From assembly GCF_028128615.1 (NCBI RefSeq), contig NZ_AMDP01000019.1, forward strand, positions 248,001-312,000: 64,000 nucleotides of DNA, in the 5' to 3' direction. This document shows, one piece after another, positions 51,616 through 60,737 of this stretch (its first letter is position 1; each line of letters starts with the position of its first letter). This stretch comes from Enterococcus sp. 5H. Lineage in GTDB: Bacteria > Bacillota > Bacilli > Lactobacillales > Enterococcaceae. Both the position numbers and the translations under genes were made by a program. The notes below the pieces were generated by a model that saw only the letters and a program-made list of their open reading frames with translations, was not told the origin of the DNA and searched no databases.

Positions 51616-52011
51616 ATGGAAAAAATTATAGTTGATCGATTTGAACAATTTCCGATAGAATATCGAATTCCGCTTCTACAAATTCGTGAACTTATCTTTG
51701 CTACAGCAGCAGAGATAGATGGCGTTGGAGAACTGGAAGAGAGCTTGAAATGGAATCAGCCATCGTATGCAACCAAAGTTAGTAAATCGGGTAGCCCAAT
51801 CCGTATTGATCGCTTTGGTGATGACAAAATCGCTCTGTTCTTCCATTGTCAAACAACATTGATAGAGGAGTTTCGAGCATTGTTCAATGATCGTTTGGAA
51901 TTTTCTGGAAATCGAGCGATTGTTCTTGATCCGAACGAAGAACTTCCAGTAGAAGAATTAAGATACTGCATTCAGCGAGCGCTAACTTATCATAAGAAAA
52001 CCAGCAAATAA
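51616..52011 (+). CDS. DUF1801 domain protein
   Basis: Small cytoplasmic protein of 131 residues with the DUF1801 core: LQIRELIFATAAEIDGVGELEESLKWNQPSYA (about 21-52) and IDRFGDDKIALFFHCQTTLIEEFRAL (about 63-88). Function unknown. AAAGAGGTG precedes the ATG. It converges on the LacI-type gene, with a shared terminator. Confidence 0.8.
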   Translation: MEKIIVDRFEQFPIEYRIPLLQIRELIFATAAEIDGVGELEESLKWNQPSYATKVSKSGSPIRIDRFGDDKIALFFHCQTTLIEEFRALFNDRLEFSGNRAIVLDPNEELPVEELRYCIQRALTYHKKTSK

Positions 52012-52033
52012 TAATTGCTACTATAGATAGAAT

Positions 52034-52073
52034 AAAAACCATCTTTAGCTTTATTCAAAGCAAGATGGTTTTT
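52034..52073. terminator. Bidirectional terminator between DUF1801 and LacI-type genes
   Basis: AAAAACCATCTT pairs with AAGATGGTTTTT; its right edge touches the LacI-gene stop codon. Confidence 0.82.
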
Positions 52074-53001
52074 ACGTACCTCTTTCTATAAATCTGTAAG
52101 GAATCGTGACTGTTTGATTTGGTTCTTTTAACAGCAAAGCAAAAGCTGCTTCACCACATTTATCTAAACGATGATCTATAGTTGAAAAATTAAGCAGTTG
52201 ACTGGAAAGTAAATTTTCCTCGCCAATGACTTTTACTTTAGCTGAGGACACATGTTGTAGAATACCAGCGGCAACATCATCACCATTTGTAACGATCACT
52301 TCAAGATCATTAATGGTTGAAAAATAGTTCCCAGCTTTGAGTCCATCCTCATACGTTCGGCAATTTCTGATAATCAAAGAATTATCCAGCATACCGAGAA
52401 CTTTTCCATATGCGCGTAATACAACACCAGTACTTGCACTTTCTTTTTCTGTTCGACCAACGACTAAGCCGATTTTTTTGTAACCTTGCTGAGTCAGACT
52501 AGTAAATAGTTCGGTAAATGATTGTTCACGATTAATCGATACGCAAGAAATCGGGAAATGACCAGTATCTTCACAGCAAACGATGGGGGCATATTTTAGA
52601 TAACGAGCAATTACCTCAAAAGAAATTTTTTTTGAAGTGATAATCATTCCATCCCATGCTTTGGCAGCTAATGCATCTAAGTACTGTTTTTCTATTTCCG
52701 GATTGTAATTAGTCGGAAGTAAAGTCACTTTATAACCATCATTGAATGCAGCAGTTAAGATACCGCTGACAATTTTATCTGTATATGGATGGTTGGCAAA
52801 AGGAATCATAACAGCAATATGTTTTGATATGCCAGTGCTTAAATCACGGGCTTTGACATTTGGAATATAATCGAGTTCCTGCATGATTTTTTGAATATGT
52901 TTTCTTTTTTCTTCAGAGACATATGGATGATTATTGATAACACGGGAAACGGTTGCTACTGAGTAACCAGATAACTTGGCAATATCACGAATGTTTGCCA
53001 T
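52072..53001 (-). CDS. LacI family transcription regulator
   Basis: Repressor-type regulator with N-terminal HTH (MANIRDIAKLSGYSVATVS, hinge at YIPNVKARDLSTG, residues 1-60) and a periplasmic-binding-protein-like sensor domain (HIAVMIPFANHPYTDKIVSG, CVSINREQ, VIVTNGDDVAAGIL). 309 residues. GAAAGGAGTC precedes the ATG. Preceded by a 95-aa unknown gene in the same direction. Its ligand and targets are unknown; a palindrome 900 bases away in front of lacD is a possible site. Confidence 0.9.
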   Translation of the reverse strand: MANIRDIAKLSGYSVATVSRVINNHPYVSEEKRKHIQKIMQELDYIPNVKARDLSTGISKHIAVMIPFANHPYTDKIVSGILTAAFNDGYKVTLLPTNYNPEIEKQYLDALAAKAWDGMIITSKKISFEVIARYLKYAPIVCCEDTGHFPISCVSINREQSFTELFTSLTQQGYKKIGLVVGRTEKESASTGVVLRAYGKVLGMLDNSLIIRNCRTYEDGLKAGNYFSTINDLEVIVTNGDDVAAGILQHVSSAKVKVIGEENLLSSQLLNFSTIDHRLDKCGEAAFALLLKEPNQTVTIPYRFIERGT

Positions 53002-53019
53002 AAATGACTCCTTTCAATA

Positions 53020-53307
53020 CTAGGAACTAACATTGGCAGGTTGCAAAATGTTGTTTAAAAAAGGCACCAAATGATTGCCATAATCGAGGAAATGATAATG
53101 CTCCTCTTCATAATCAAAGCAAACAAAATCCAGTTCATTTTGTTTTCCAAACGTTAATCCTTCTATTTCAGCCAATTCTACTGCTTTATTAATTGGTTTG
53201 CAATAGTTATTCAAACTGCGGATAACAAACACACCATTTTCAGTGAATAACGAAACAAAATAATAATCAAGACCTAAGCGATCAGTCAATTCGAGCATCC
53301 CATTCAT
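53020..53307 (-). CDS. Hypothetical protein, 95 aa
   Basis: Not recognised. A soluble, acidic protein of 95 residues with no membrane segment (LGLDYYFVSLFTENGVFVIR, FDYEEEHYHFLDYG). AGGAGGAAA precedes ATG 53307, and the LacI-type gene follows after 18 bases, so the pair is probably one operon. Confidence 0.7.
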   Translation of the reverse strand: MNGMLELTDRLGLDYYFVSLFTENGVFVIRSLNNYCKPINKAVELAEIEGLTFGKQNELDFVCFDYEEEHYHFLDYGNHLVPFLNNILQPANVSS

Positions 53308-53528
53308 AATTATTTCCTCCTATCTTTGCTTCAACTATAAAGTATGAAACGCGTATCAGGTCAAGCAAGAAATGGGAAAAAGAATTTATGAGATGGTTTG
53401 GTTAAAATATGTAAAATTTATCAGGAATTTTTGAATATATACTTCGCAATAATTGATGATATATCAGATTTCTCACGTAGTATGTTAAAATGATTTTTAA
53501 CCATTCAATTTGAGGAGTGAAAAGGAAA

Positions 53529-53873
53529 ATGAACCTTATTTTTAATAATTTATTTTATGTTGCATATATTTCAATCATCGTTCTTTATGGATCGTTGAGT
53601 CCAAGTCAGTTAACTACAAGTTCTAAAAGGAGTTTTCATTTATTCGGTTTATTAATTTTAGTTGTGATTTCACTTGATATGACTGGAATCCTGTTTGGAT
53701 TTGACGATCACTTCTTTAGAAATTTTTTATTATATGCACAAGTTATCTGTATGTTTGTTATTTTGTATCAATTGAAGAAAACATCATTAAGTAAAATTAG
53801 TATCTACAGCTATTTATTTACTTTGATTGCCTTGAGTATTTATAGTGTCTATTCTATCTTCAGTTTCTTTTAA
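53529..53873 (+). CDS. Small membrane protein, about 114 aa
   Basis: Not recognised. Four hydrophobic segments fill the protein (IFNNLFYVAYISIIVLYG, FGLLILVVISLDMTGILFG, FFRNFLLYAQVICMFVILY, YSYLFTLIALSIYSVYSIF). I take ATG 53529 as start, 12 bases after GAGGAG; a GTG at 53517 abuts that ribosome site. Single gene with its own terminator. Confidence 0.65.
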   Translation: MNLIFNNLFYVAYISIIVLYGSLSPSQLTTSSKRSFHLFGLLILVVISLDMTGILFGFDDHFFRNFLLYAQVICMFVILYQLKKTSLSKISIYSYLFTLIALSIYSVYSIFSFF

Positions 53874-53883
53874 GCTTAAAACT

Positions 53884-53909
53884 AACAAAAAGCTTCTCTT
53901 TTGTTTTTA
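53884..53909 (+). terminator. Terminator after the small membrane protein gene
   Basis: AACAAAA pairs with TTTTGTT, then TTT. It overlaps the proposed lacD -35 region. Confidence 0.6.
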
Positions 53910-53931
53910 TAAATAGCAGCGAGTATACTCG
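53901..53931 (+). promoter_or_regulatory. lacD promoter with palindromic operator
   Basis: -10 TATACT (53924-53929) with a weak -35 TTGTTT (53901-53906), spacer 17. The -10 is inside a perfect 12-base palindrome CGAGTATACTCG (53920-53931). TATACTC recurs 22 bases later at 53946. The overlap suggests repression. Confidence 0.55.
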
Positions 53932-53975
53932 AAAGTAAGAGAGGTTATACTCAAAAATGCAAAGGAGACCACAAC

Positions 53976-54965
53976 ATGATAAAAATCAGTCAAGCTAAAA
54001 TGGATGCATTAAACCGACTATCAAATGAAAAAGGATTAATTGAAGCATTAGCTATCGATCAGCGCGGTTCTTTGAAAAAGATGCTGGCAGATGCTAGTAC
54101 AGTCGCTACTGGTGAAGAAATTATTGATTTTAAAAAAGTTGCTTCAGAAGAATTAACGCCTTATGCCTCAGCTATTCTACTGGATCCTGAATATGGATTG
54201 CCAGCAACAAAAGTTCGTGATAAGAACTGTGGGTTACTATTGGCCTATGAAAAAACAGGCTACGATGCTTCAACACCCGGTCGAATGCCTGATTTATTAG
54301 AAGATTGGTCTGTTTCTCGTTTGAAGGAGGCTGGTGCGGATGCAATTAAGTTTTTACTGTATTATGATCCAGATGAACCAACTGCGATTAATCATTTAAA
54401 ACATGTTTTTGTCGAACGTTTAGGTAGTGAATGTTTAGGTGAAGATATTCCTTTTTTTGTGGAAATTGTTACTTATGATACAGAAATTTTAGATGCTTCT
54501 TCTGCGGCTTTTGCAAGAGTAAAACCACATAAAGTTTTAGAATCTATGGTTGAATTTTCTAAGCCGAATTATCACATTGATGTTTTAAAAATGGAAGTTC
54601 CTGTTAATATGAAGTATGTAGAAGGATTCACAGACGATGAAGTTGTGTACAGTAAAAAAGAAGCGTTGGATTATTTTAAACGACAAAGTGATTTGACAGA
54701 ATTACCGTTTATCTTTTTAAGTGCTGGCGTTTCAACTGAGTTGTTCCAAGAAACCTTGAAATTTGCTAAAGAAGCCGGCTCAAAATTTAGCGGCGTTCTG
54801 TGTGGACGCGCTACGTGGCGAGAAGGAGTGAAACCTTTTGCTGCACATGGAGAAGAAGCTGGGCGAAAATGGTTTACTGAATATGGGAAGAAGAATGTTG
54901 AAACCTTGAATGAGATTGTTGATCGTTGTGGAACTTCGTGGCGTTCAAAAGTTGAGGTTGGATAA
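53976..54965 (+). CDS. lacD: Tagatose 1,6-bisphosphate aldolase
   Basis: Class I aldolase cleaving tagatose-1,6-bisphosphate to dihydroxyacetone phosphate and glyceraldehyde-3-phosphate, the last step of the tagatose pathway. 329 residues; Schiff-base Lys205 in HIDVLKMEVPVN and Glu163 in FFVEIVTYDTE, with LAIDQRGSLKKML at the N-terminus. Motifs and length match LacD. No lacA, lacB or lacC is adjacent, so it stands alone; some LacD proteins have a regulatory role. AAAGGAGACC precedes the ATG. Confidence 0.92.
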   Translation: MIKISQAKMDALNRLSNEKGLIEALAIDQRGSLKKMLADASTVATGEEIIDFKKVASEELTPYASAILLDPEYGLPATKVRDKNCGLLLAYEKTGYDASTPGRMPDLLEDWSVSRLKEAGADAIKFLLYYDPDEPTAINHLKHVFVERLGSECLGEDIPFFVEIVTYDTEILDASSAAFARVKPHKVLESMVEFSKPNYHIDVLKMEVPVNMKYVEGFTDDEVVYSKKEALDYFKRQSDLTELPFIFLSAGVSTELFQETLKFAKEAGSKFSGVLCGRATWREGVKPFAAHGEEAGRKWFTEYGKKNVETLNEIVDRCGTSWRSKVEVG

Positions 54966-54973
54966 AAATTAAT

Positions 54974-55019
54974 AATATCTGGAATAAATCATAGAAAGAT
55001 TTGTTTCAGGTATTTTTTT
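54974..55019 (+). terminator. Terminator of lacD
   Basis: AATATCTGGAATAAATC pairs with GATTTGTTTCAGGTATT, then a T run. Confidence 0.82.
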
Positions 55020-55063
55020 GTATGAAAATTAGAATAGAAGCAGAAAATAATTTTTTATTCATA

Positions 55064-55092
55064 TTGCAGTTGAACTCTCATTAAACTATAAT
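55064..55092 (+). promoter_or_regulatory. Promoter of ald
   Basis: TTGCAG (55064-55069), 17-base spacer, TATAAT (55087-55092). Confidence 0.78.
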
Positions 55093-55146
55093 TTAATACA
55101 GAAGCCTAAAGCTTAAGAAGCAATGAGGTAGAGAGGATCCTGAAAA

Positions 55147-56259
55147 ATGAAAATTGGTATTCCAAAAGAGATAAAAAATGGTGAAAATCGAGTAGCGTTG
55201 CCAGCAGCAGGAGTTTTAGAGCTAGTGACACAAGGTCATGAAGTATTTGTCGAGACGAAGGCCGGATTAGGTGCCTCGATTCGAGATGAAGAGTACGAAG
55301 CGGTAGGAGCTGTAATTGTAAAGACTGCTCAAGAAGCCTGGGCTCAAGAGTTAGTGTTAAAAGTAAAAGAACCGTTAGCAGCCGAATATTCATATTTAAG
55401 AGAAGACTTAATTTTATTTACTTACTTACATTTAGCAGCAAATAAACCATTAGCAGAAGAATTATTGAAACGCAAAACTAAAACGCTTGCTTACGAAAGT
55501 GTCCAATTATCATCTGGAGAATTGCCGCTCTTAGCACCAATGAGTGAAATTGCTGGGCGACTAGCAACGCAAATTGGCGCTCAATTTTTAGAAAAAGTTC
55601 CTGAAGGAAAAGGAATCTTACTAGGTGGCGTACCGGGTGTGAAAAAAGGTAAAGTAATAATTATCGGTGGTGGTATTTCTGGTTGTAATGCGGCTAAAAT
55701 CGCTTTAGGGTTAGGTGCCGATGTAACAATATTAGACGTGAATATCAAAAAACTGCAAGAAATTGATAATCAATTTAACGGTGCGATTAAAACACTGGTT
55801 TCCAATCACTTTAATATTCAAGAAGCAGTCAAAGATGCAGATCTTGTGATTGGCGCAGTCTTGATCCCGGGTAGGAAAGCCCCAGTTCTGGTAACAGAGG
55901 AAATGGTTGCTTCTATGCCGGAACATTCGGTTATTATTGATATAGCAATTGATCAAGGTGGGATTTTCGAAACAATTGATGCAGTAACAACTCATGAACA
56001 CCCTACCTATATCAAGCATGGGGTGATTCATTATGCTGTAGCAAATATGCCGGGAGCAGTGCCGCAGACAGCGACTTTTGCTTTAGCAAACGCTACATTA
56101 CGCTATATTTTAGAATTAGCAAATAAAGGTTTTAGACAAGCAATTGAACAAGACTCTGCATTAATGGCAGGTGTTAATACAATCAATGGATCAATGACGA
56201 ATCAAGCTGTCGCAACTGATTTGGATTTAGATTATACGTCCGTTCAAACAGTGTTATAG
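55147..56259 (+). CDS. ald: Alanine dehydrogenase
   Basis: NAD-dependent enzyme interconverting alanine and pyruvate plus ammonia. 370 residues. N-terminal [23 protein letters not shown] contains the substrate Arg15, His95 is in [10 protein letters not shown], the NAD fold is [23 protein letters not shown] (about 173-195; read as GGGISG loop), and catalytic Asp in IDIAIDQGG. It has its own promoter and is followed after 32 bases by the M42 peptidase gene and a peptide-binding lipoprotein, a setting of amino acid and peptide use. Confidence 0.95.
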   Translation: MKIGIPKEIKNGENRVALPAAGVLELVTQGHEVFVETKAGLGASIRDEEYEAVGAVIVKTAQEAWAQELVLKVKEPLAAEYSYLREDLILFTYLHLAANKPLAEELLKRKTKTLAYESVQLSSGELPLLAPMSEIAGRLATQIGAQFLEKVPEGKGILLGGVPGVKKGKVIIIGGGISGCNAAKIALGLGADVTILDVNIKKLQEIDNQFNGAIKTLVSNHFNIQEAVKDADLVIGAVLIPGRKAPVLVTEEMVASMPEHSVIIDIAIDQGGIFETIDAVTTHEHPTYIKHGVIHYAVANMPGAVPQTATFALANATLRYILELANKGFRQAIEQDSALMAGVNTINGSMTNQAVATDLDLDYTSVQTVL

Positions 56260-56291
56260 TTGCAAAATTTATCGAGAGGAAATGTGACTAA

Positions 56292-57368
56292 ATGACGAAA
56301 AAAGAATCGCTACATTTAATTGAACGTTTATCAAATGCTTCTGGTGTTTCTGGTTTTGAAGATGATGTTGTAGCAATTGCTAAAGAATTTTCAGCACCAT
56401 TTGCAGAAGTGAGTGAGGATCACATCAGAAATGTTTATATGAAAGTTGGTGAACAAAAATCAAACCAACTAACAATTGTTTTTGATGCTCATAGTGATGA
56501 AGTTGGTTTTATTGTTCAAGCTATTAAGCCCAACGGAACGTTACGTTTCTTACCACTAGGCGGTTGGGTGTCTAACACGATTCCAGCCCATCGAGTACGA
56601 ATTAAAACATCAAATGGAAAAGAAGTTCCAGGAATTATCGCCAGTAAACCACCTCATTTTATGACAGAAGCAGAGCGTAAGGAAGTTCAAACTATTGATG
56701 ACATGGTTATCGATGTGGGGTGCACCAGTGCTGAAGAAGTTGTTCAAAAGCTAAATATAGCGATTGGCGACCCCGTGATTCCAGATGTTACTTTTGAATA
56801 CCTTGAAGCTACCGATGTAATGCTTGGCAAAGCATTTGATTGCCGGATTGGCTGTGCTTGTTTATTGGAAACATTACAGGAGTTATCTAAAAAAGAAACT
56901 GGTTTTAATTTGATTGGAACCATGACAGCTCAAGAAGAAGTGGGAGAACGTGGAGCAACAGTAGCGATGAATAATGTCCAACCAGATCTAGCTATTGTTT
57001 TTGAAGGTTGTCCAGCAGATGATACTTTTTCAGAAGAGTACATGATTCAGTCTGGACTTAAACGTGGTCCAATGCTAAGAAATTTCGATGTATCAATGAT
57101 TACCAATCCGCGCTTTCAACGTTTTGCTAAGGAGACAGCTGAAAAATATGGTTTGCCGATGCAAAGTTCAGTTAGAAAAGGTGGCGGAACGAATGGAGCA
57201 ATTATTAATTTAACGAATAAAGGTGTGCCTGCAATCGTGATCGGTGTACCTGTCCGTTATGCACATACACATTATGGTTATGTTGCTTTTGAAGATTATC
57301 AGGCAGCGCAGAAACTAGCAATCGCTATCGTGAATGACTTGAGTAAAGCCAAGATCGAAAGTTTTTAA
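56292..57368 (+). CDS. M42 family metallopeptidase (glutamyl aminopeptidase-like)
   Basis: Cytoplasmic binuclear metal aminopeptidase of the PepA/FrvX/YsdC group. 358 residues. Metal and catalytic sites: FDAHSDEVGFIV (about 64-75), AFDCRIGCACLLE (Asp ligand, about 182-194), TAQEEVGERGAT (catalytic Glu pair, about 216-227), FEGCPADDTF, and GGGTNGAIINLTNKGVP plus RYAHTHYG near the end. The gene is between ald and a peptide-binding lipoprotein in one direction with short gaps (32 and 26 bases), so the three may be cotranscribed. Confidence 0.92.
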   Translation: MTKKESLHLIERLSNASGVSGFEDDVVAIAKEFSAPFAEVSEDHIRNVYMKVGEQKSNQLTIVFDAHSDEVGFIVQAIKPNGTLRFLPLGGWVSNTIPAHRVRIKTSNGKEVPGIIASKPPHFMTEAERKEVQTIDDMVIDVGCTSAEEVVQKLNIAIGDPVIPDVTFEYLEATDVMLGKAFDCRIGCACLLETLQELSKKETGFNLIGTMTAQEEVGERGATVAMNNVQPDLAIVFEGCPADDTFSEEYMIQSGLKRGPMLRNFDVSMITNPRFQRFAKETAEKYGLPMQSSVRKGGGTNGAIINLTNKGVPAIVIGVPVRYAHTHYGYVAFEDYQAAQKLAIAIVNDLSKAKIESF

Positions 57369-57394
57369 AAATATAGAAATTAGGGGGATAAAAA

Positions 57395-59026
57395 ATGAAC
57401 ATCAAAAAGTGGGCAGTAACAATACTGGCAGCTAGTACGTTAGTTTTAGCACTTGCTGCATGTAGTTCAGGTGACAAAAAAGAAGAATCAACTGGGGATA
57501 AAAAACAAGTATTAAAAGTTTTAGAAAGCGCAGAGTTACCAACGATGGATATCTCTCAAGCAACCGATGTTGTAAGTTTCTCAGCAATTAGTCAAGTGAT
57601 GGAAGGACTTTATGAATTTGCAGATGATAGCACATCAGCGCCGGCAATCGCTAAAGAAGTTGTTTCACCGACTGATGATGGTAAAAAATATACCATTGAA
57701 TTACGTGATGATGCTAAATGGAGCAATGGTGATCCAGTAACAGCTCATGATTTTGTTTATTCATGGCAACGAACAGTTGATCCAAAAACTGGTTCAGAGT
57801 ACGCGTATCTTTTTGATGGTTTTGAAAATTACACAGCTATTTCAAAAGGAGAAAAGCCTGCAACAGATTTGGGTGCTAAAGCAATCGATGACTACACATT
57901 GGAAATTAATTTAGAATATCCTATTCCATATTTATCTTCACTTTTAGCTAAACCAACATTTTATCCATTGAATGAAAAATTTGTGGAAGAAAAAGGCAAA
58001 GATTACGGTACAAATAGCGAGAACATGATTTATAATGGTGCATTTACCCTTGCGGATTGGGATGGCACAAGCATTACTTGGAACTATATGAAAAATGATA
58101 AATATAGAGATGCTGACAATGTAAAATTAGATGAAGTCAATGTACAAGTAAGTAAAGAGATCGGTACGAATGTTAACTTGTTTAAAGCAGGTGAAACAGA
58201 TATTGCACCGATTAAAGGAGAATATGTAGATCAAGAAAAAGACAATCCAGAATTAGTGACACGGATCTATCCATCAACATCTTACTTGCAATATAATACA
58301 GAAAATCAAATCTTTGCCAATAAAAATGCGAGAAATGCTATTACTAAATTAGTAAACTCAGAGCAAATCGCTAAGAATATCTTAAAAGATGGTTCGATGG
58401 CTATTGAAGCGTTTGTACCTAAAGGCATTGTAAACCAAGAAACAGGCGAAGATTTTGCTGAAGCCGCTGGTGAACTAATGAAAACCGACATTGATGCTGG
58501 TAAAAAACTTTGGGAAGATGCAAAAAAAGAATTAGGCATTGATTCCGCTTCAATCACATTATTAACGTCAGATACAGATTCTGCGAAGAAACTATCTGAA
58601 TATATTCAAGGTTTATTAACAGAAAATCTAAGCGGATTAAAAGTAACTATTTCAAGTGTCCCTTTTAAAAATCGCTTAGATCAAATGAGTAATGGTGATT
58701 TTGATGTTGTTTTAGCCGGCTGGGCAGCGACTTACGCAGATCCATATGATTTCTTACAACTGTTTAGATCAAATGGAGAGCAAAACTACGGTAAATTCAG
58801 TAATGAAGAATACGATCAACTACTAACGGAATCTGCAACGACCTATGCAACTGAAAATGAAAAACGTTGGGATACGTTGTTAGATGCGCAAAAAGTATTA
58901 ATGGACAATTCACCAGTGACACCATTGTATCAAGCATCAGAAGCATTCTTAGTTAATGAGCGTGTGGAAGGCTTAGTTTACCGCGCAATCGGAGCACCAT
59001 ACTATAAAAACGTATCAGTAAAATAA
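57395..59026 (+). CDS. Peptide ABC transporter substrate-binding lipoprotein (OppA-like)
   Basis: Second SBP_bac_5 lipoprotein of the window. 543 residues, lipobox LAAC with Cys23, then LPTMDISQATDVVSFSAISQ, MEGLYEFADD, the signature WSNGDPVTAHDFVYSWQRTVDP (about 109-130) and NARNAITKLVNSEQIAKNIL. It resembles the lipoprotein at 16204 along its length. No permease or ATPase genes adjoin it, so it is an orphan receptor for a transporter elsewhere. AGGGGG precedes the ATG. Terminator follows. Confidence 0.93.
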   Translation: MNIKKWAVTILAASTLVLALAACSSGDKKEESTGDKKQVLKVLESAELPTMDISQATDVVSFSAISQVMEGLYEFADDSTSAPAIAKEVVSPTDDGKKYTIELRDDAKWSNGDPVTAHDFVYSWQRTVDPKTGSEYAYLFDGFENYTAISKGEKPATDLGAKAIDDYTLEINLEYPIPYLSSLLAKPTFYPLNEKFVEEKGKDYGTNSENMIYNGAFTLADWDGTSITWNYMKNDKYRDADNVKLDEVNVQVSKEIGTNVNLFKAGETDIAPIKGEYVDQEKDNPELVTRIYPSTSYLQYNTENQIFANKNARNAITKLVNSEQIAKNILKDGSMAIEAFVPKGIVNQETGEDFAEAAGELMKTDIDAGKKLWEDAKKELGIDSASITLLTSDTDSAKKLSEYIQGLLTENLSGLKVTISSVPFKNRLDQMSNGDFDVVLAGWAATYADPYDFLQLFRSNGEQNYGKFSNEEYDQLLTESATTYATENEKRWDTLLDAQKVLMDNSPVTPLYQASEAFLVNERVEGLVYRAIGAPYYKNVSVK

Positions 59027-59034
59027 AGTAAATA

Positions 59035-59076
59035 GACTTGAGGAACGGTAGAAATTACCGCTTCTCAAGTTTTTTA
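59035..59076 (+). terminator. Terminator after the second peptide-binding lipoprotein
   Basis: ACTTGAG and GGTA pair with TTACC and CTCAAGT in a nested stem, then a T run. Confidence 0.85.
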
Positions 59077-59160
59077 TTAAAGAGAGTCAATAAATGGATG
59101 CATTATCTGCTGGAAAGCTTTATACTAAAGAAACGATGACAAGTTTTCTGGAGGAAAAAG

Positions 59161-59655
59161 ATGAATAATAATGATATATTGATTCGATTGCGTTATGCGT
59201 TGGACATTAAAGATACGGACATGATTAAAATCTTCAAACTAGGCAATCTGGATATTTCCAGAGAAGAATTGCGCGTATTGTTGACTAAGCAAAAAGAAGA
59301 GGACGAATTACCGCAGGATGCAGTTTGTGATAATCATACACTGGAAGCTTTCTTAAATGGATTAATTACCTTCAAACGTGGGAAAGCGCCAATGAAAAAC
59401 GGTGTAGCACCAAAACCGTCATTTTTAATTACTAGTCAAAGCAATGTTAATAACGTGATGCTGAAAAAAGTAAAAATTGCTTTAGCCCTTACTAGCGATG
59501 ATATGTTGGACGTGTTGCGACTAGCAGGTGTATATGTATCTGATAGTGAACTGAGTGCTATTTTACGAAAAGAAGGTCACCGAAATTACAAAGAATGCGG
59601 CGATCGCTATGCGAGGAATTTTCTAAAAGGTCTAGCTATCAAATATCGTGAGTGA
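59161..59655 (+). CDS. DUF1456 (YehS-like) protein
   Basis: Cytoplasmic protein of 164 residues made of two copies of a short helical motif: NDILIRLRYALDIKDTDMIKIFKLG (about 4-28) and LKKVKIALALTSDDMLDVLRLAG (about 101-123), the duplicated arrangement of DUF1456/YehS. Function unknown. CTGGAGGAA precedes the ATG. Confidence 0.85.
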   Translation: MNNNDILIRLRYALDIKDTDMIKIFKLGNLDISREELRVLLTKQKEEDELPQDAVCDNHTLEAFLNGLITFKRGKAPMKNGVAPKPSFLITSQSNVNNVMLKKVKIALALTSDDMLDVLRLAGVYVSDSELSAILRKEGHRNYKECGDRYARNFLKGLAIKYRE

Positions 59656-59670
59656 AAAACAAAAAAATTT

Positions 59671-59711
59671 AAGGATAAAGCTGGCGGTAGAGACTAGTTT
59701 TATCCTTTTTT
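59671..59711 (+). terminator. Terminator after the DUF1456 gene
   Basis: AAGGATAAA pairs with TTTTATCCTT, then a T run. Confidence 0.8.
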
Positions 59712-59733
59712 AGTAGGGAACGGGAGGGTATCG

Positions 59734-60654
59734 ATGAAAAAAATTGAGAGAATCTTGGCAATTATTGTTTTGCTTTTGGATAATGAAGTTGTTTCAGCTA
59801 CGCAGTTGGCTCAACGTTTTGAAGTAACCAAACGTACAATTTTTAGAGATATTGAAACGATTGAATTAGCTGGTTTTCCGATTATTTCACAGCCGGGGCG
59901 TAATGGCGGTTTTTCACTAATGAATTCATTTAAGCTACGAACGTATACCTACAATGGTGAAGAAAAACAAGATATACTAAATGCCTTGAATGTCAAAGAA
60001 GGTCTCTTTGGGTTGTTCGATCAAAAAAGTACGATTAAGGAAAAAATTTCAGCGCTGCAAGTAGCCGATAATCAGCAAAAGCATCCGCAACAGCGGTTTT
60101 CATTTGCTTCACCAACGATGCATCGACACGAGATTGAAGTAGAGACGAAGTTAAAAATTGATAGAATTAATGCCACATTAAAAGAAAATCGTAAGCTGAA
60201 AATTACCTATGTAGATAATAAAGGCGAGTTCACGCATAGAATGATCCATCCATATGAGTTAATGCTGATGAATGGTAGCTGGTATATCTATTCCTATTGT
60301 GAAACTCGTGAAGATTTCCGCTACTTTAAAGTAACTAGAATTCGTCAGTTAGAAACCCAGCAAACCACATTTTTACCAAGCAATTACACCGAGAAAACAA
60401 TAACCAGAGAAAAAGATGAACATATTCACCTACGTTTTAAAAAAGAAGATCTTGGAAAGTTGTATGATTATTATACAGACGATGAAATTGAAATTTCTGA
60501 ATCATATATAAATGTTCATATTTCAACTTCACAGCAACAAACGATCCTAGCATTTCTGTTAATGTTTGGTGATAGCGTAACGGTTATTTCCCCAGAAACC
60601 TTAAAAAAATTACACATTCAAGAAATTAAAAAATTAAATCATTTATATTCCTAA
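59734..60654 (+). CDS. HTH/WYL-domain transcription regulator (YafY-like)
   Basis: DNA-binding regulator with N-terminal HTH_11 domain (KKIERILAIIVLLLDNEVVS then TQLAQRFEVTKRTIFRDIETIELAG, residues 2-47), and a WYL ligand domain (about 140-220, KLKITYVDNKGEFTHRMIHPYEL, MNGSWYIYSYCETREDFRYF) and WCX tail. 306 residues. GGGAGGG precedes the ATG. It lies just before the MerR-type promoter region; whether it regulates the neighbours is unknown. Confidence 0.9.
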   Translation: MKKIERILAIIVLLLDNEVVSATQLAQRFEVTKRTIFRDIETIELAGFPIISQPGRNGGFSLMNSFKLRTYTYNGEEKQDILNALNVKEGLFGLFDQKSTIKEKISALQVADNQQKHPQQRFSFASPTMHRHEIEVETKLKIDRINATLKENRKLKITYVDNKGEFTHRMIHPYELMLMNGSWYIYSYCETREDFRYFKVTRIRQLETQQTTFLPSNYTEKTITREKDEHIHLRFKKEDLGKLYDYYTDDEIEISESYINVHISTSQQQTILAFLLMFGDSVTVISPETLKKLHIQEIKKLNHLYS

Positions 60655-60662
60655 ATTTCCCC

Positions 60663-60693
60663 TTGCCTTAAAGTGCACTTCAGGGTTTATGCT
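60663..60693 (+). promoter_or_regulatory. MerR-type promoter of the phosphatase-merR pair
   Basis: TTGCCT (60663-60668), 19-base spacer, TATGCT (60688-60693). The spacer holds a dyad (AAGTGCACTT). A 19-base spacer with central dyad is the mark of promoters activated by MerR-family proteins, and a merR gene is in the transcript. Confidence 0.78.
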
Positions 60694-60737
60694 ATAGATA
60701 AGATAAATCAATACTAAAATGGAAAGGGCGGAAAAAG

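Noticed and set aside
59094-59168. A 24-codon frame (MDALSAGKLYTK...) overlapping the start of the DUF1456 gene
   Set aside because: Its ribosome site is weak and its 3' part is the DUF1456 ribosome site; nothing else supports it as a gene.
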